Assembly (NCBI GenBank): GCA_018417955.1 | Contig: JACTVC010000022.1 | Coordinates: 744,001-808,000 of the forward strand | Direction: 5' to 3' | DNA length: 64,000 bases | Source: Laccaria trichodermophora | Lineage: Eukaryota; Basidiomycota; Agaricomycetes; Agaricales; Hydnangiaceae | Shown here: in pieces, positions 1 to 10,763 of the stretch | How positions within the stretch are numbered: the stretch's first letter is position 1 | How the letters are laid out: every line of letters starts with the position of its first letter | The notes under the pieces: generated by a model | The model's database searches: none | What the model saw: the letters and a program-made list of their open reading frames with translations, nothing else | What the model was told of the DNA's origin: nothing | Program-made: the position numbers and the translations under genes

Positions 1-1505
1 TCGTATTACTCTGTGAACCTCGATATAACTAGGAACATGAAAAGGGAGTGTGAGTATATGCGCCCAAAAAGTGAAGAGAAAACGCACAAGGATCGCATTT
101 CATTTTCTCCGATGGTTCGTGGAATAGCCTCGTTCATGACGCCGAACATGACGACGACGTTCCGCCATTCCGGCTGAGAGATGAACTGCGTGATGACTCG
201 AATATAGTTCAACGTCCGCTGAGCATTTGCCATACCCATCACACCGTGAAGGAAATTGATCTGACCCTTCCTCCCGGAGTGGTTGAAGCCTATAAAAAGA
301 TTGTGAGCGAGGAAATATAATGCTGGAAGTATGTTTACCGTTTTGTGATCCAGGGATAGTATGCAAATCGAGATAAACACGAATTCCATACTTCCTACAC
401 CAGCCAAAGAGGCGGACAATGTATCTAGCCAAACGGTTATTTCGCATATCAGTTGAGACAGGTTACCAACGTACTTCCAGCTCTTTTGGGCGAGGAACGG
501 TTCACCAGGCCAAGTTTCGATGGCCCAGAACGCAATAGGGACCCTGACCCAGTTTAGACCTGCACCAGCGATCTCAGCAATATCTGCCTCCGTCTAGAGC
601 CGCATTAGCTTGAAAATATGAAGGTAAAATAAATAAGACTGACCATGAAAGTCGCATAATGGTGCTCGATCTGGTCGAGTCCTCCATTGGCGGTGTCAGC
701 CGCCATGAGCGTGCACAAACTCCATTCATCAACCGCACCAGGGTATTTCTGATAAAGAGCCGGAGAGATGAAAGGTTCCAGCACAAACCAGCCACCTAAA
801 TTAACACTAAACACATGTTCAGAAAGAAAGTCAATGAGCCAGCTACAAATGGCAGACTTCACACGTACCCACGGATGCGGTCCTTTCCAAAAGTCCAAGT
901 TTGATTGAGCGGGGGAGTCCACGAGTTTGCCTGAGCGTTGTTGTTGAATGGCGCATCGCGATCCGAAACCCCTTATAGATAAATTATCAGCAACGCGCAA
1001 GATGGAGGATGTAGGACAGGGATTAAATCAACGTGGGTTTGGGTATCAAAAACTCACAGGAGCCACCAAATTTGTTGTTGTACGTGAAGGTAGTGCCATC
1101 TTCAGCCTTGATCGTCGATCCGTCACCACCAGTGATGTCAACAGCGGCAGTCGGCTTACTCCCACTTGCGGTCTTGGTTTGCGTTCCCGTCGAGGAGGCG
1201 TTGTCTTGACTCTGATGTCCTTGGTTTTTCTTCTTGGACACAGAAACAGGAATGGCGATGACGAGAATGAGGAGCACGATCGCAGCAAAGATGATAAAAA
1301 GACAACGATAATGACGCCTTCGTCTTTTGGTCATAGCCGACTCAGTGTTGGTGGCGGTGGGATCTGAATAGGCCTCCTTGTTGGGTACTGGGTTCGGTAA
1401 GGCGGATGTAGCATACTGATCTTGTTGGGCGGGTCCACCTTCCATGTCGGTCGTCGTGAGCGGTTCGCGAGGAGTCTCTTGAATGAACGGCGCGTTGGTC
1501 GCCAT
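1..1505 (-). CDS. Membrane-anchored GH5 exo-beta-1,3-glucanase, 3' end beyond the window
   Basis: Predicted to hydrolyse beta-1,3-glucan at the cell surface during wall remodelling. The start is the ATG at 1505. A cytosolic tail of about 65 residues ends in a Lys/Arg cluster, followed by one membrane segment (LFIIFAAIVLLILVIAIPV) and a Ser/Thr-rich linker, so it is a type II membrane protein. After introns come NAQANSWTPPLNQTW (about 900-955), VNLGGWFVLEPFISP (about 760-810), GIRVYLDLHTIPGSQN (about 340-385) and GVMNEAI (about 120-140); the NE of the last is the GH5 acid/base site. The nucleophile Glu lies past the left edge. These motifs match the GH5 subfamily 9 (EXG) type. At least four introns interrupt the part seen. 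Exact exon borders are inferred; family assignment is firm. Confidence 0.9.
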
Positions 1506-1511
1506 GATCAA

Positions 1512-3495
1512 CGGTGGCGAGGAAAGGGCGGGAGGCGGGGAGGGGTCTAGGAGAAAGATGGCAGTCGCAGAAAGAAAGAAATAGTTGACCCCGCCGTCGT
1601 TTTTCTAATTTAAATAAATAGAAGACTAGTATGCCAGCCACCGTACGCCGAACCGAGTCCGGCATCGGCCGTTGGTCTCAGTCGACACCAACGAAGTCGT
1701 CAGCCGGCACACAGCCGGATGGAGGGATCCTCGCCGAAGATCTGCGAGAAGGGCCTTGACACTGCACGTAATAGAACCCCACTTTATGTTTTGCTGAAGC
1801 CTTAGTCCAGAGTGCTGAGCAGCGGCATTTCTCCTCAAAATTGATGTGGACAAGACGAAGGAAAGGCTCCAAGACTTTACTCAAGATCGACTGGGGTCTG
1901 CCAACCAAGGACGGGAGTCACTGACATCTAAGTAAAACGAGACCAACAAAAGAACAGGCTATAGACCAACAATTCTCGAGGGCGAATGGCCAGACAAAGT
2001 GGAAGCGGAGGAGCCATGGGAGGAGGAAAGAAAGATGTGGGAAGAGCGCCAAGCAACGGGTGCGCTAGCGTACACAACCATCACCAACCTAAAATCTTCA
2101 AGTTCCGCATCATTTGTCTTTCAAAATCTGCTCCCCAGGACCAAGAATACAATTTTAATAAAAAGCATGCCACACGCCAGATGGGAATAACTTGCTCGGC
2201 ACGCTTAGACAATAGACAAAGAAATATCCAGAAGTAGCGGAGAATCTGAAAACACACCAAAAATAATTCATGGATCGTCCTTCAACGGAGATATAAAGTC
2301 ACCTTTTCAGTTTCGGGCGCGAAATTCAGAGTTTGAGAGCGTCATTAAGGGTCAATAAAATGAGGATATGGTGAGGTATGTTGAACTGGGGCTAATTTTA
2401 CGTCCAAGCCTAGCCTAAGGCTCGGCAGCTGAATCGGGGCTGACGTCCGTCGGCGGTGTTGGATTTAATTGGCGAGAATTGGGCGCGAAGACGACATTGG
2501 AACGATAAGATGGAGAATGGAACCCAAGATTTAATCTCATGTCGCGGGAGGCAGCATGAAACTGAAACCAAGGGTTCTGATTGGGAGTTCGCACATCGAG
2601 CGGTAAGGCCGAGTTGAAAACCGTGCGAGAGAGCAACTGGGTCCAATGCAGATGACGCCTCAAGCTTTCTATGGACAAATTGCCCGATCTCGCGGATTGC
2701 CAGCGGACGCTTTGGATATGAAGCAGCGTAGAGATCGTGGGTGACGCGCGGAGGCTGTATTTGTTTCGTAAACGCGTGGAGGTGATGTTTGATGAAGGTA
2801 GGCCGCAAATCATGTCTTATTTTGCGCTCTGCTACGCGTACCAGAATCTTGTCACAGGAGAAACCCTCGGAAATAGATTGGCTCCATATAGAGATTGCCT
2901 CTCTCTTTGGTAAGAAGGCTCCAGCTGTTTTACTGAAACCAAAACGCGGATGTAGACGTCCTGAAAAATGGACGGAGGATGTTCAATCACCGTTGTTCAA
3001 AACAAGAGATCATGAACCTGGAGGTTGCTTCTAAGTTCGGATCCGCTTATAGGCCGACACGATAAACGAAATTGCATACGAAGAGAGTCGCCAAGGTCGG
3101 AGGATAAACTCGAATTCAATGTCTGTCAAGGATGAGGCGAAGCAAAGTATGAACCGGCAGGGAACAAACAAAAGCCGTAGTATTTGGCATAGGCCATAGG
3201 CGCAAACAACCGGCTAACCGGGAAGCAGATTCCGAGCCGGACTCATTCCCGAACATCGAGGACGGAAAACAGTTAGCTTCAACGTGCCAAAGACGGAAGT
3301 CGTCGGTGCTATTAATCGCCGTTTACAACCAACAGGACGTTACAGGTCTGATGGTCATGGAAGTATATGTATATCTCTACAACTTGAAGTAAATTTCAAC
3401 GATGATCGCACGTTTCAAACAAATTGGAGCACCTTATCACTTTGGAGCTATAGATAGCTCTAATGTGTTCATTGAATCTACGGCGGCCTAAACCC
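1512..3495. other. Region without a supportable gene
   Basis: Short open frames occur on both strands (for example about 2410-2813 minus, 133 codons) but none has recognisable motifs or a convincing splice pattern. The first part should hold the promoter and 5' leader of the GH5 gene. I see no repeats or RNA genes. Confidence 0.5.
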
Positions 3496-3501
3496 ATTAA
3501 A

Positions 3502-4469
3502 TTAGGCTGAACCAGAAAAAAAAAAATTTTGAAAGAAACCGACCTTGGCTAAAATGATGAAATGTGGTCTTCTTCCTTCCTCGTTTGCTATCTCAGTAAA
3601 CACCTTCTTCCATAACGCCCATCGCGCAGGGTCATAACCATCCACGCCAACCCATCTTGCACCACCTAAGCCAGGCGTACCGCGTGTGTTCGTGTCCCAG
3701 GTAGGATCTCCATTTCGCCCATAGATGTCCTTGCAATGATACATCTTGTCGCCAGCAATGGCGACCCATATAGACGCAGTTTCGATTAAGAGGTCCCGAG
3801 GCCCAACATCCAAATGGCTTTCTTCAGACTTAGGATCACGTTCGAGACCTGAACGCATGGCCCATAAAGCAAATAAAGCGTAATCGACTGCAATATTTTC
3901 GTCGATCCGGAGAGACGCGAAAAAACGATTCAAATACAGCCACTTGCATCTCCCCTCATAGAACGCTAATCCATCCAGGTCTGACGGTTCTGGCACATCT
4001 CCCGAAAGTATCCTTTGACCCAATTCGGAATTTGGGTCTTGATCACCAGACATTTTGATACCTGCCAAGAAAGGTGTGATTAGATACATAGAGGATGTTT
4101 GGGTGCGTTCTCACCATCTAATCGTTCTCTAGAGACTGCTCCTAGAAGTGGAAGTTGCGCGAATGTGAGCTCAGAGCCCCACAAGAGATAAGTAGGTTCA
4201 TCTAACAATGTGAAGAGCTTCAGAAACTCTCGCAGACGTGCATGAATTTCGGCATCTTCTTCAGCTGTATCAAGAATGCCTTCCCAAAGAAACCAAAAAA
4301 AATCCTCCACGCCTTCAGTAGGCTCATCGCCTGTATCAACATCTTTGAAATCTCGAGGTAGAGAAATGATCAATTGTGCCACATTTTCGAGAGGAACAGT
4401 GGTATCGCGCAGAACTGCAATGACTTCTTCAGCCCGAGAGGTAGGATTGAATGATTTGCCTGTTGCCAT
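3502..4469 (-). CDS. DUF3632-type fungal protein of unknown function
   Basis: Two exons. The first starts at the ATG at 4469 (MATGKSFNPTSRAEEV) and runs to about 4117; the second holds DPNSELGQRILSGDVPEP, the aromatic stretch YEGRCKWLYLNRFFASL, and GYDPARWALWKKVF near the end. The N-terminal helical part with DDFFW-like acidic/aromatic spacing, the central NRFFASL helix and the late W-ALW-KVF motif are the pattern of the DUF3632 family of filamentous fungi, for which no biochemical role is established. No signal peptide or membrane segment is visible. The 3' end is uncertain: either the frame runs to the stop at 3502, or a last intron starts after AKV (near 3540), because a T-rich tract and AG follow. 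Length about 280 residues. Family call is by motif memory, so moderate confidence. Confidence 0.65.
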
Positions 4470-4599
4470 AACACAATGCTGGTAGAGGGTATTCGAAGCT
4501 CGCTTGGAGTACAAGGTGATTGGTGGAAGACGATAGCGAGGTTCTCATCGGAGTCGGCGTCCAAGCAGTACATGTTTGGCATCATTCGTGATTCCAAAT

Positions 4600-6265
4600 A
4601 GTCACCTGCAGATCTTATCTTTCACCTCGCCTTTTCAATATGAGAAATGTGGTGGAATTGTGGAGGGTGGAGGGTGGGAGGAATGTATGCAAAATCGTGA
4701 CACCTGATGAGAATTGAGATGCTAGCGAATAAGATATTGACAGTGGCCCGGTGAACACCTCGTGTCCGGCGTCAGCGTCAGTTTTTACCTGCTGCCGAGT
4801 CTTTAATCTATGCGAGCCCCAAACAAACTTGAGATCACCTCCGGCAAACACAACAGGACAAGCAAGAGTGTCCCCCAGAGTTGAACTCGAAGACGAGGCG
4901 CGTGACCTAACCGATCTTTACCAACCAGAAGCGTTCATTAAAGTAAATGCTTACGATTTAAGGTATGATTTGACTTGCAAACGCAGGGCCGAGATGATCA
5001 GGCAGATGTCTTTCATGAAAGTCCCGGTTACGTGGAGAGTTCAGAGCAGGGGTTTAGAGGTAGTCAATATCGCGGGCCGGGCCCGGGGGTCCTAACCTAG
5101 TACTTAGTATCTGAGGTTTCACCTCTATCCGTTTTTGTTTTCATCTGAAATCTGGAGATTCAAGAAGCCTAGTGGACAGACTTGTCTTCCAGGGTTTCGA
5201 TTCGACGATGACTGACATTGACTGACGTGTTCGGCCAACATTTCATTGACAACCCTGGATGTTGAAGATAAGAGCAGACTCCCAGAATCGTAGAGCACTA
5301 TACTCGACGCGGATATCGTCAAAGCCTCCACTTACACTCGCCTCCGCGAGTGAAGCTTTCTGGAATCAGTCAGCCAAGTTGCCGGGTGGCGGACGTTGAC
5401 AGAAATTGACAGATGTCTGGATACTTTGTCATACTAAGCAAACACAGCCGGAGAATTCTAAATAACTCACCATCCAACCACCATCTTCAAGTACACTCGT
5501 GACTCAAACACAATCCGAAGTATAAAATAGGGTAGATTGTTTTCGAATTTGGCCATGCCAGAGCTTCGCAGAGCATTCGTGATTTGAAAACCCAACTTCC
5601 CATGCTAGAAAACTTGGAGGGACTAGTTGAACCGTCGACGGGGCAAAAGCTCTCTGATCGAAGGAGAGTATCGGTCGTTCAAGCGTAAACCTGGAAATGG
5701 TCTCGACTCCACGCTCGAGTCGTGGACTTGTTGGGGCTTTCCTGCAATTTTGCGATGGTGGTGGTTTCGAGGAGCGTGAGCACAGCCACAGCTGTGGCGG
5801 AGGTTGCCCTCGGCTTCGCCATCAACGACGTCGACAAAACTTATAGCACTTGAATCCTCTGCGCGGAATTCTGGCAGGCAGGAGAAGGCCTTTGCGGAAC
5901 GGTTATCATGCCTGCGGCGTTCTAAAATCAACTTGGCTGGGCCGGGTACGGAGTCTTCCACTCTCTTACTCTGATGTATTCCGCCTTTCTGATTCATAAT
6001 CTTTAGGCTCGATCCTACAGCCTTGTGCGTATATCTATGCTCCTGTTCAGGGTGTCAAGTTCAGCATCTATCCTTGTACTTGGTCTCTAATGTTAGCAGG
6101 ATGGAAACCATTCAATCCCAGGAGACTGAGAGACCACCCCAGGCAAAATGAGCAAGTCGGTGGCAGTGGGCGTTAAGACGTCCGACCAAGTGTGCCCGTA
6201 CGCCAGCTGGTGCTCGTGGTGCCACTCGGTCTCGACGAAGACTTTATCGTTTAGCTAGGTCAAAG
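4600..6265. other. Region without a supportable gene
   Basis: The left part is the 5' flank of the DUF3632 gene. Open frames at about 4751-5095 (plus) and 5623-5997 (minus) are short and motif-free. The right part (about 5900-6265) may contain more of the decayed GH3 gene that is recognisable just downstream, but I could not align it. Confidence 0.45.
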
Positions 6266-6269
6266 CTCT

Positions 6270-6560
6270 TTGAACCTACGTGATCCCATATTGGACGCTC
6301 ATGGAGTTCTCGCCAAGAACCATGTTACTGGTGGCCTATCCAGGACGGGCACAGGAGAGCCAATTCTCAAGCAACACCCCGTGAACCTGAGAGAGGGAAG
6401 GCAGGACGCTTCTCATTGCAGGACCTCAGATGTTCTTAACATCCTTCCTCATCAGTGGCCATTCGAAGGCTTTATGGTCAGTGATGTCGCTGCGATACAT
6501 TCTCCCAGGCTGGCGTTCATGCCCTCACTTGGGTCGTGTAATCGTGGAATGAGCACGTTG
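6270..6560 (+). pseudogene. Relic of a GH3 beta-glucosidase
   Basis: An open frame on the plus strand carries, at 6423-6503, the residues SDVLNILPHQWPFEGFMVSD and then VAAIHS. In intact GH3 beta-glucosidases the same place reads approximately LLN-x-LK-x-x-W-GFEGFVMSDW-x-A-x-HS, where the Asp of SDW is the catalytic nucleophile. Here the Asp codon (6483-6485) survives but Trp is replaced by Val. About 40 residues earlier GVLAKNHVTG resembles the GH3 substrate-binding KH segment. The usual residues between these blocks are missing or scrambled, the frame ends soon after, and nothing before or after can be joined into an 800-residue enzyme. I read it as a decayed gene rather than an exon. Frameshifts probably hide further pieces in 5.9-7.0 kb. 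Confidence 0.5.
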
Positions 6561-7414
6561 TGATTAACGTTTTCGATGGCCAAACCAGGTCTCATCAGGT
6601 TCATCAAAGTCCTTCCGTACAGTCAGCCCCAGATTCCTGTCGGCCAGTTACCCCACCCTCGATGCAAGCCTGGAACGTTAGACCGCGGACCCCTCTGGCT
6701 CTTAGGATCTCGGTGTGTAATAACAATCCTGTCCTGGTCAGTCCATAGCGGACGTGCTTCTGAGGACGCTCTACAGCTTGCTCGGTGGTTCTCCAGCTTT
6801 GCGTCAACCTTGTGCCCTGAAACAAGTCATTGGCATCAGAAAAGTCGACCCCTCCTTCCAGCTCATTCCCGAGATTGCATTGGAAATGCGGTGATTGGGT
6901 TTTGAGAGGTGTAAAACGTGCCTGCCGGATATTTGAACCATCACTGATACCCTCACACAGAGTTCTTGGTGCTGCTGTGGCCCGTGATGAAGGGAAAGCA
7001 ACGCCGTGAGAGCTCCATCCTGGTGGGGCTATCGACGTCGAGATGAAGTTGGTTATGTAGAGAAGGTCAATGTCGTTCCTTACTCAATTACTCAATTTCA
7101 CAGTCGTCATCTTTGGGATGCCACTCTCTTTTGAATACGTCGTCGGCCAGGAAGGAGTGAGACTCAAAATCACCGCATCATCATTTTTGCGAAACTGGTA
7201 TAGGAACTCGCCAATAAGAATACAGGCACCTACGCTACGATGATGAAAAGATCGGACAGGCAGATGTTCAAACACAGTTGCAGAATCAAGCACAAAAGGG
7301 TGAGATGCAAAAGGGAAGGAAAATGGAACGTACGAAGAAGCATAGCAACAACTGTAAAAAGACGTTAGTCTGGTTAGACTCAAGGGTAACTGGACAACAT
7401 ACCCTGATAGTAAA

Positions 7415-8618
7415 CTAATACTCCACAGCATCATCATCGTCAGCTTGCATAGAAGTAGAATCCTCCTTCTTCTCCTGCTCGGCCTGCTTGCTGACACCCT
7501 CATCGTCCACGTCCATATCAGCTTCACGCGTTGTTGGGAGTGCGGAAGGCGCCTCCAAAGGAGTAGGAGCAGAGACCGCTCCCTCCAGCTGAGGCTCTGT
7601 GTCCATCACTGCGTCCTCCTTATCCGCCGCGCGCTCGGTTTTTCTGCGAGCCTCTTCTTCTGCGACGCGCTGGCGGAGCTGGGCGATCTCATCGATACCA
7701 GTCGTGCGTTCTTCCCGGAAGAGGTCCCATTCTTTTTCTGCTGCCTCTCGGACCTGTGGGGCGGTTAAGTTTAGAAGGTTAAAATGACACATGAACGACA
7801 GAACAAACCTCAGCCTTTCTTTGGGCTATGAATGCTTCTTGAGAGGGCAATAGAATGGCAGGGAGGTAGTAGAGGGGAGGCGGATGAGTCCTTGGCACAG
7901 GGGCTAATGGATTTTCGGAAGGGGTTGGGGTCGAATCCGTGGAGGGTATGTCATCTGATGTGGATAAAAAGTTTGAGAGAAGCGGTAGACGTTTCCGACG
8001 GAGTTTGTACTATTGAGGGCGTGAGACCGAGCTTCAAGGAGGCAATGCAAAAGCACGTACAATAGAGTCTTTCAGCTGCAGCTCTTCTTCCCGCCTGTTC
8101 GCAGTTGTCTTGTCCTTCTTCGCCTCCTCTGCTCGTCTGACGGAGTCAGTTTCTTTTCGTAGCTTAGCTTGTAGTCTTTGTTCAATTAGTTGTCGTTTTT
8201 TGGCCTAAAGCAAAGCTTTATTTTGAGCAATCTGTTGTGCGGTTGACGTGGTCATACTCACCGCTTCACTGGCGTTCCTCTCCTTATCCTCGATCTTGGC
8301 CTTGTTAAGGGTACCAACTAAGATACCAAACATGCTTTTACCGCGTTTGCGTTCTCGATTGCCTTCTGCGGCATTCAGATCCAGTCGTGGTCGCTTCTTG
8401 TTCCCCGCAGCCATGGCAGCTGGCTCCGTCGGAACCTTCGGTGTCTCGTCAAGTTCTGCTTGACGTCCATTTTGTGCTGCTCTGGTGCATATTTCGTCAA
8501 TATAGGACGCTTTAAGAATGAAGACAGAACATACTCGTCCGTCGACATAATTGCTGATGAGTGTTGGTGGCAGGATGCGTGAGAATTTGGGTGTCACTTT
8601 GAGTAACCGACGTCCCAT
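7415..8618 (-). CDS. PNN: Pinin-family (pinin/SDK/MemA) splicing-associated nuclear protein
   Basis: Pinin homologues bind the exon-junction and spliceosomal machinery in the nucleus. Exons in order: MGRRLLKVTPKFSRILPPTL (from the ATG at 8618), then about 8466-8218 with PRLDLNAAEGNRERKRGKSM followed by FGILVGTLNKAKIEDKERN, which is the hallmark of the pinin/SDK/MemA domain; about 8207-8060 with the Lys/Arg/Glu-rich helix KKRQLIEQRLQAKLRKETD; about 7955-7812 with HPPPLYYLPAILLPSQEAF, matching the P-x-YYLPAKLLP signature; and 7760-7415 with a coiled coil (REAAEKEWDLFREERTTGID) and an acidic tail ending DDDAVEY. About 300 residues, shorter than animal pinin, which has an extra SR tail. It is divergent with the SRP72 gene, only 33 bp between the two ATGs. 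An upstream in-frame ATG inside SRP72 was rejected. Confidence 0.85.
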
Positions 8619-8651
8619 ATCTTGTTCCCAAACCACTCCCGATACCCATGT
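8619..8651. promoter_or_regulatory. 33-bp gap between divergent pinin and SRP72 start codons
   Basis: The two predicted start codons face away from each other with 33 bp between them. Transcription must therefore start inside, or very close to, the opposite gene, so the 5' leaders probably overlap. No TATA box is visible. This is an inferred bidirectional promoter; real transcription starts were not observed. Confidence 0.4.
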
Positions 8652-9759
8652 CAGGCTCCTCTGGACGACCGGCAGCGTCGAAGGTACTCTCAAAATCTCA
8701 GGAAAAGGTTCAAAAGCGCACACCAAAACAGCCGTTACCTGTTTCTGAGCGCTTGAAACGCTTGTTCACATCACTTTGTGCACAAATCGACGGAGGTCAT
8801 TTCAACAATGCTGTCAAGACATGCGACAAGAGTGCGTTCAATTCATCTAATTTGCTGCGAATTCTAATCGATTTGTTTAGTTTTGAAATTGGAACCGGGA
8901 GACGCCGATGCGTTACAGACAAAGTTGTTTTTGTTGCTACAGACTGAGCAATATGACGCATCTCTTGCTCTTATTGAAGCAAACGACGACAAGGTCTCTC
9001 ACGAATTTGAACGAGCGTACTCACTTTATCGTAAACAACGCGAGCCGGAAGCACAGGAGGTTCTCAATGCAATTAAAGCAGAGAAGGGTGACGATGATCG
9101 GGGTGCACTCCATCTCGAAGCTCAATTGGTGTGTTTCACAGTTTCACTTCCGAGCTGAAAGCTCACTCTGGAAAAGAACTATCGTGTAGGATCTTACCAT
9201 GTAGCTCTTGATTTGTATAATCAACTGCTAGACACCGCTGAACCTGTGAGCATTGAGCATGCCATTCTAGTATTCACCCCGCGCTAATTTAGTCGTTTAA
9301 TAGGGATCTGAAGAGCAATCCGATATCCTTACAAATCTTCAAGCATCTCAGCAACACGTGGACTTCATTGACAAAGGGTTTCTTCACGCTTTGGATAGTC
9401 TGCCGACGTCAATATCGTCCACCATTGAATCCGCTCCGCCACCCACGCAATCCACTTCCTCTGCTGCGGCCCTCGCCAGTACAGTTGCTGATGCTCAACC
9501 AGCAGCGAAACCCCTGGTTAAGAAGGTCCGAATGTCGCGTGTACCCGCTGGTGTCGTTCCAGGTGTCACACCTCCGCCCGATTTAGAAAGGTGGTTGAAG
9601 AAGAGCGAGCGATCAACATTTGGTCAAGGGAGGAGACGGAAGGGTGCTGGGGGCGGTGGGGGTGCAACACAAGGCAGCGCAGCTGTGGAGACGGCAGGTG
9701 CAAGCGCAGTGGGCCAGCCTTCAAAGTCCGGCGGGGGAAAAGGAAAGAAGAGGAAGTAA
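8652..9759 (+). CDS. SRP72: Signal recognition particle subunit SRP72, unusually short
   Basis: SRP72 is the largest protein of the signal recognition particle and binds SRP68 and 7S RNA in the cytosol. Exon 1 starts at 8652 (MSGSSGRPAASKVLSKSQEK) and reaches the first TPR helices (LFTSLCAQIDGGHFNNAVKT). Further exons give LKLEPGDADALQTKLFLLLQ, FERAYSLYRKQREPEAQEVL, YHVALDLYNQLLDTAEP and SDILTNLQASQQHVDFID. The C-terminus has VVPGVTPPPDLERWLKKSER followed by a basic Gly/Lys-rich tail, the conserved RNA-binding segment of SRP72 (P-D-x-E-R-W-L). The coding sequence is only about 310 residues, while the family is normally 600-670: the middle TPR block between the TNLQAS motif and the RNA-binding tail is missing. 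A Ser/Ala/Pro-rich linker takes its place, in the same exon and frame. Confidence 0.85.
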
Positions 9760-10763
9760 ATCAACAGGTGTTGGATGTGGTAAGCTTCATTTACGGGGTT
9801 TCCCCATCTTCATGTATCGTCATTCGCTCATCCGTGGAACATCCAGTAGCTAATGGGATAGACTGATCAGATAACGAACTCATGTATCACAACTCAGATT
9901 TATCGTTGTTTTATCGGGATGCCAACGTTACAGGCGGTTCTTGTCAGTCCTCGTGCTAATAGGCACCTTTCCTTCTGTAACAGTTCGAATGAGCACACAA
10001 GGAGCTTTCGGATGACAATCTCCTGCGTCGCCAACTTTGAAGATATCTGAACTCTCCATCTCTACTCCATCCAGGCCGGCGTCTGCCCCAAAATTTTATC
10101 AAGAAACAAGCTCGATGAGCTGGCAAATCATAAGCGTTAATTTTCTAAAATTAGCAACCGTGACGGCCTCATGTTTACCTCCAGGTACCGGATGCATCCA
10201 AATACATCACCCGTTGTTCTTGGCGTCAACTTGTCACAATGCTGACCGGTGGTTGGACAGAACCTACTGCTCTCTTTTGGCTCTTCTTTGTTCATCGCCA
10301 CCATAAGAGACACATGACCACGCGATTGAAGGCAGACATTAATGACGCGAGTGATACACGAGGAAGTTTAACATGAGTGTTGTTAGACAAAGATGATGAC
10401 TGCATTGCGTGTGCGGCATCCATCCAATGTATTGTGTAATGATTGACTATTTCCTTGCATAGGCAGCGAGGATGGTGGGTTCTTCTCACATCTCCTCTAC
10501 GTATGCCACAATTTATCCGTTGCAACTTACAGGCATCTGGAACGCGTTTGCCGCCAGTCGATATTGATGATGAAACGTGTACAAATCTAAGGGTTGCAAC
10601 AAACCTGCTCGGCAGCCTCCCAGCCTCCCTGCGCAAAGTCTGCACCCTGTTGCCACCTCATTAAACATTTGTCAACCCCAGAATCCCTTAAAAGCCAGCA
10701 GGGTTCCTGCCCACCACCACATTCCCCACCTCCTTTCCTCTTCGTTGACGAACGACCCCGCCA
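9760..10763. other. Intergenic region between SRP72 and the phosphatase-like gene
   Basis: It should contain the SRP72 3' end and the promoter of the next gene. A pyrimidine- and CCACC-rich tract precedes the ATG at 10764. No coding exon, repeat or RNA gene is supported. Confidence 0.5.

Noticed and set aside
8205..8726. Upstream Met (about 8726) as the pinin start
   Set aside because: It would place the pinin N-terminus inside the SRP72 first exon on the opposite strand; the ATG at 8618 gives a normal start.
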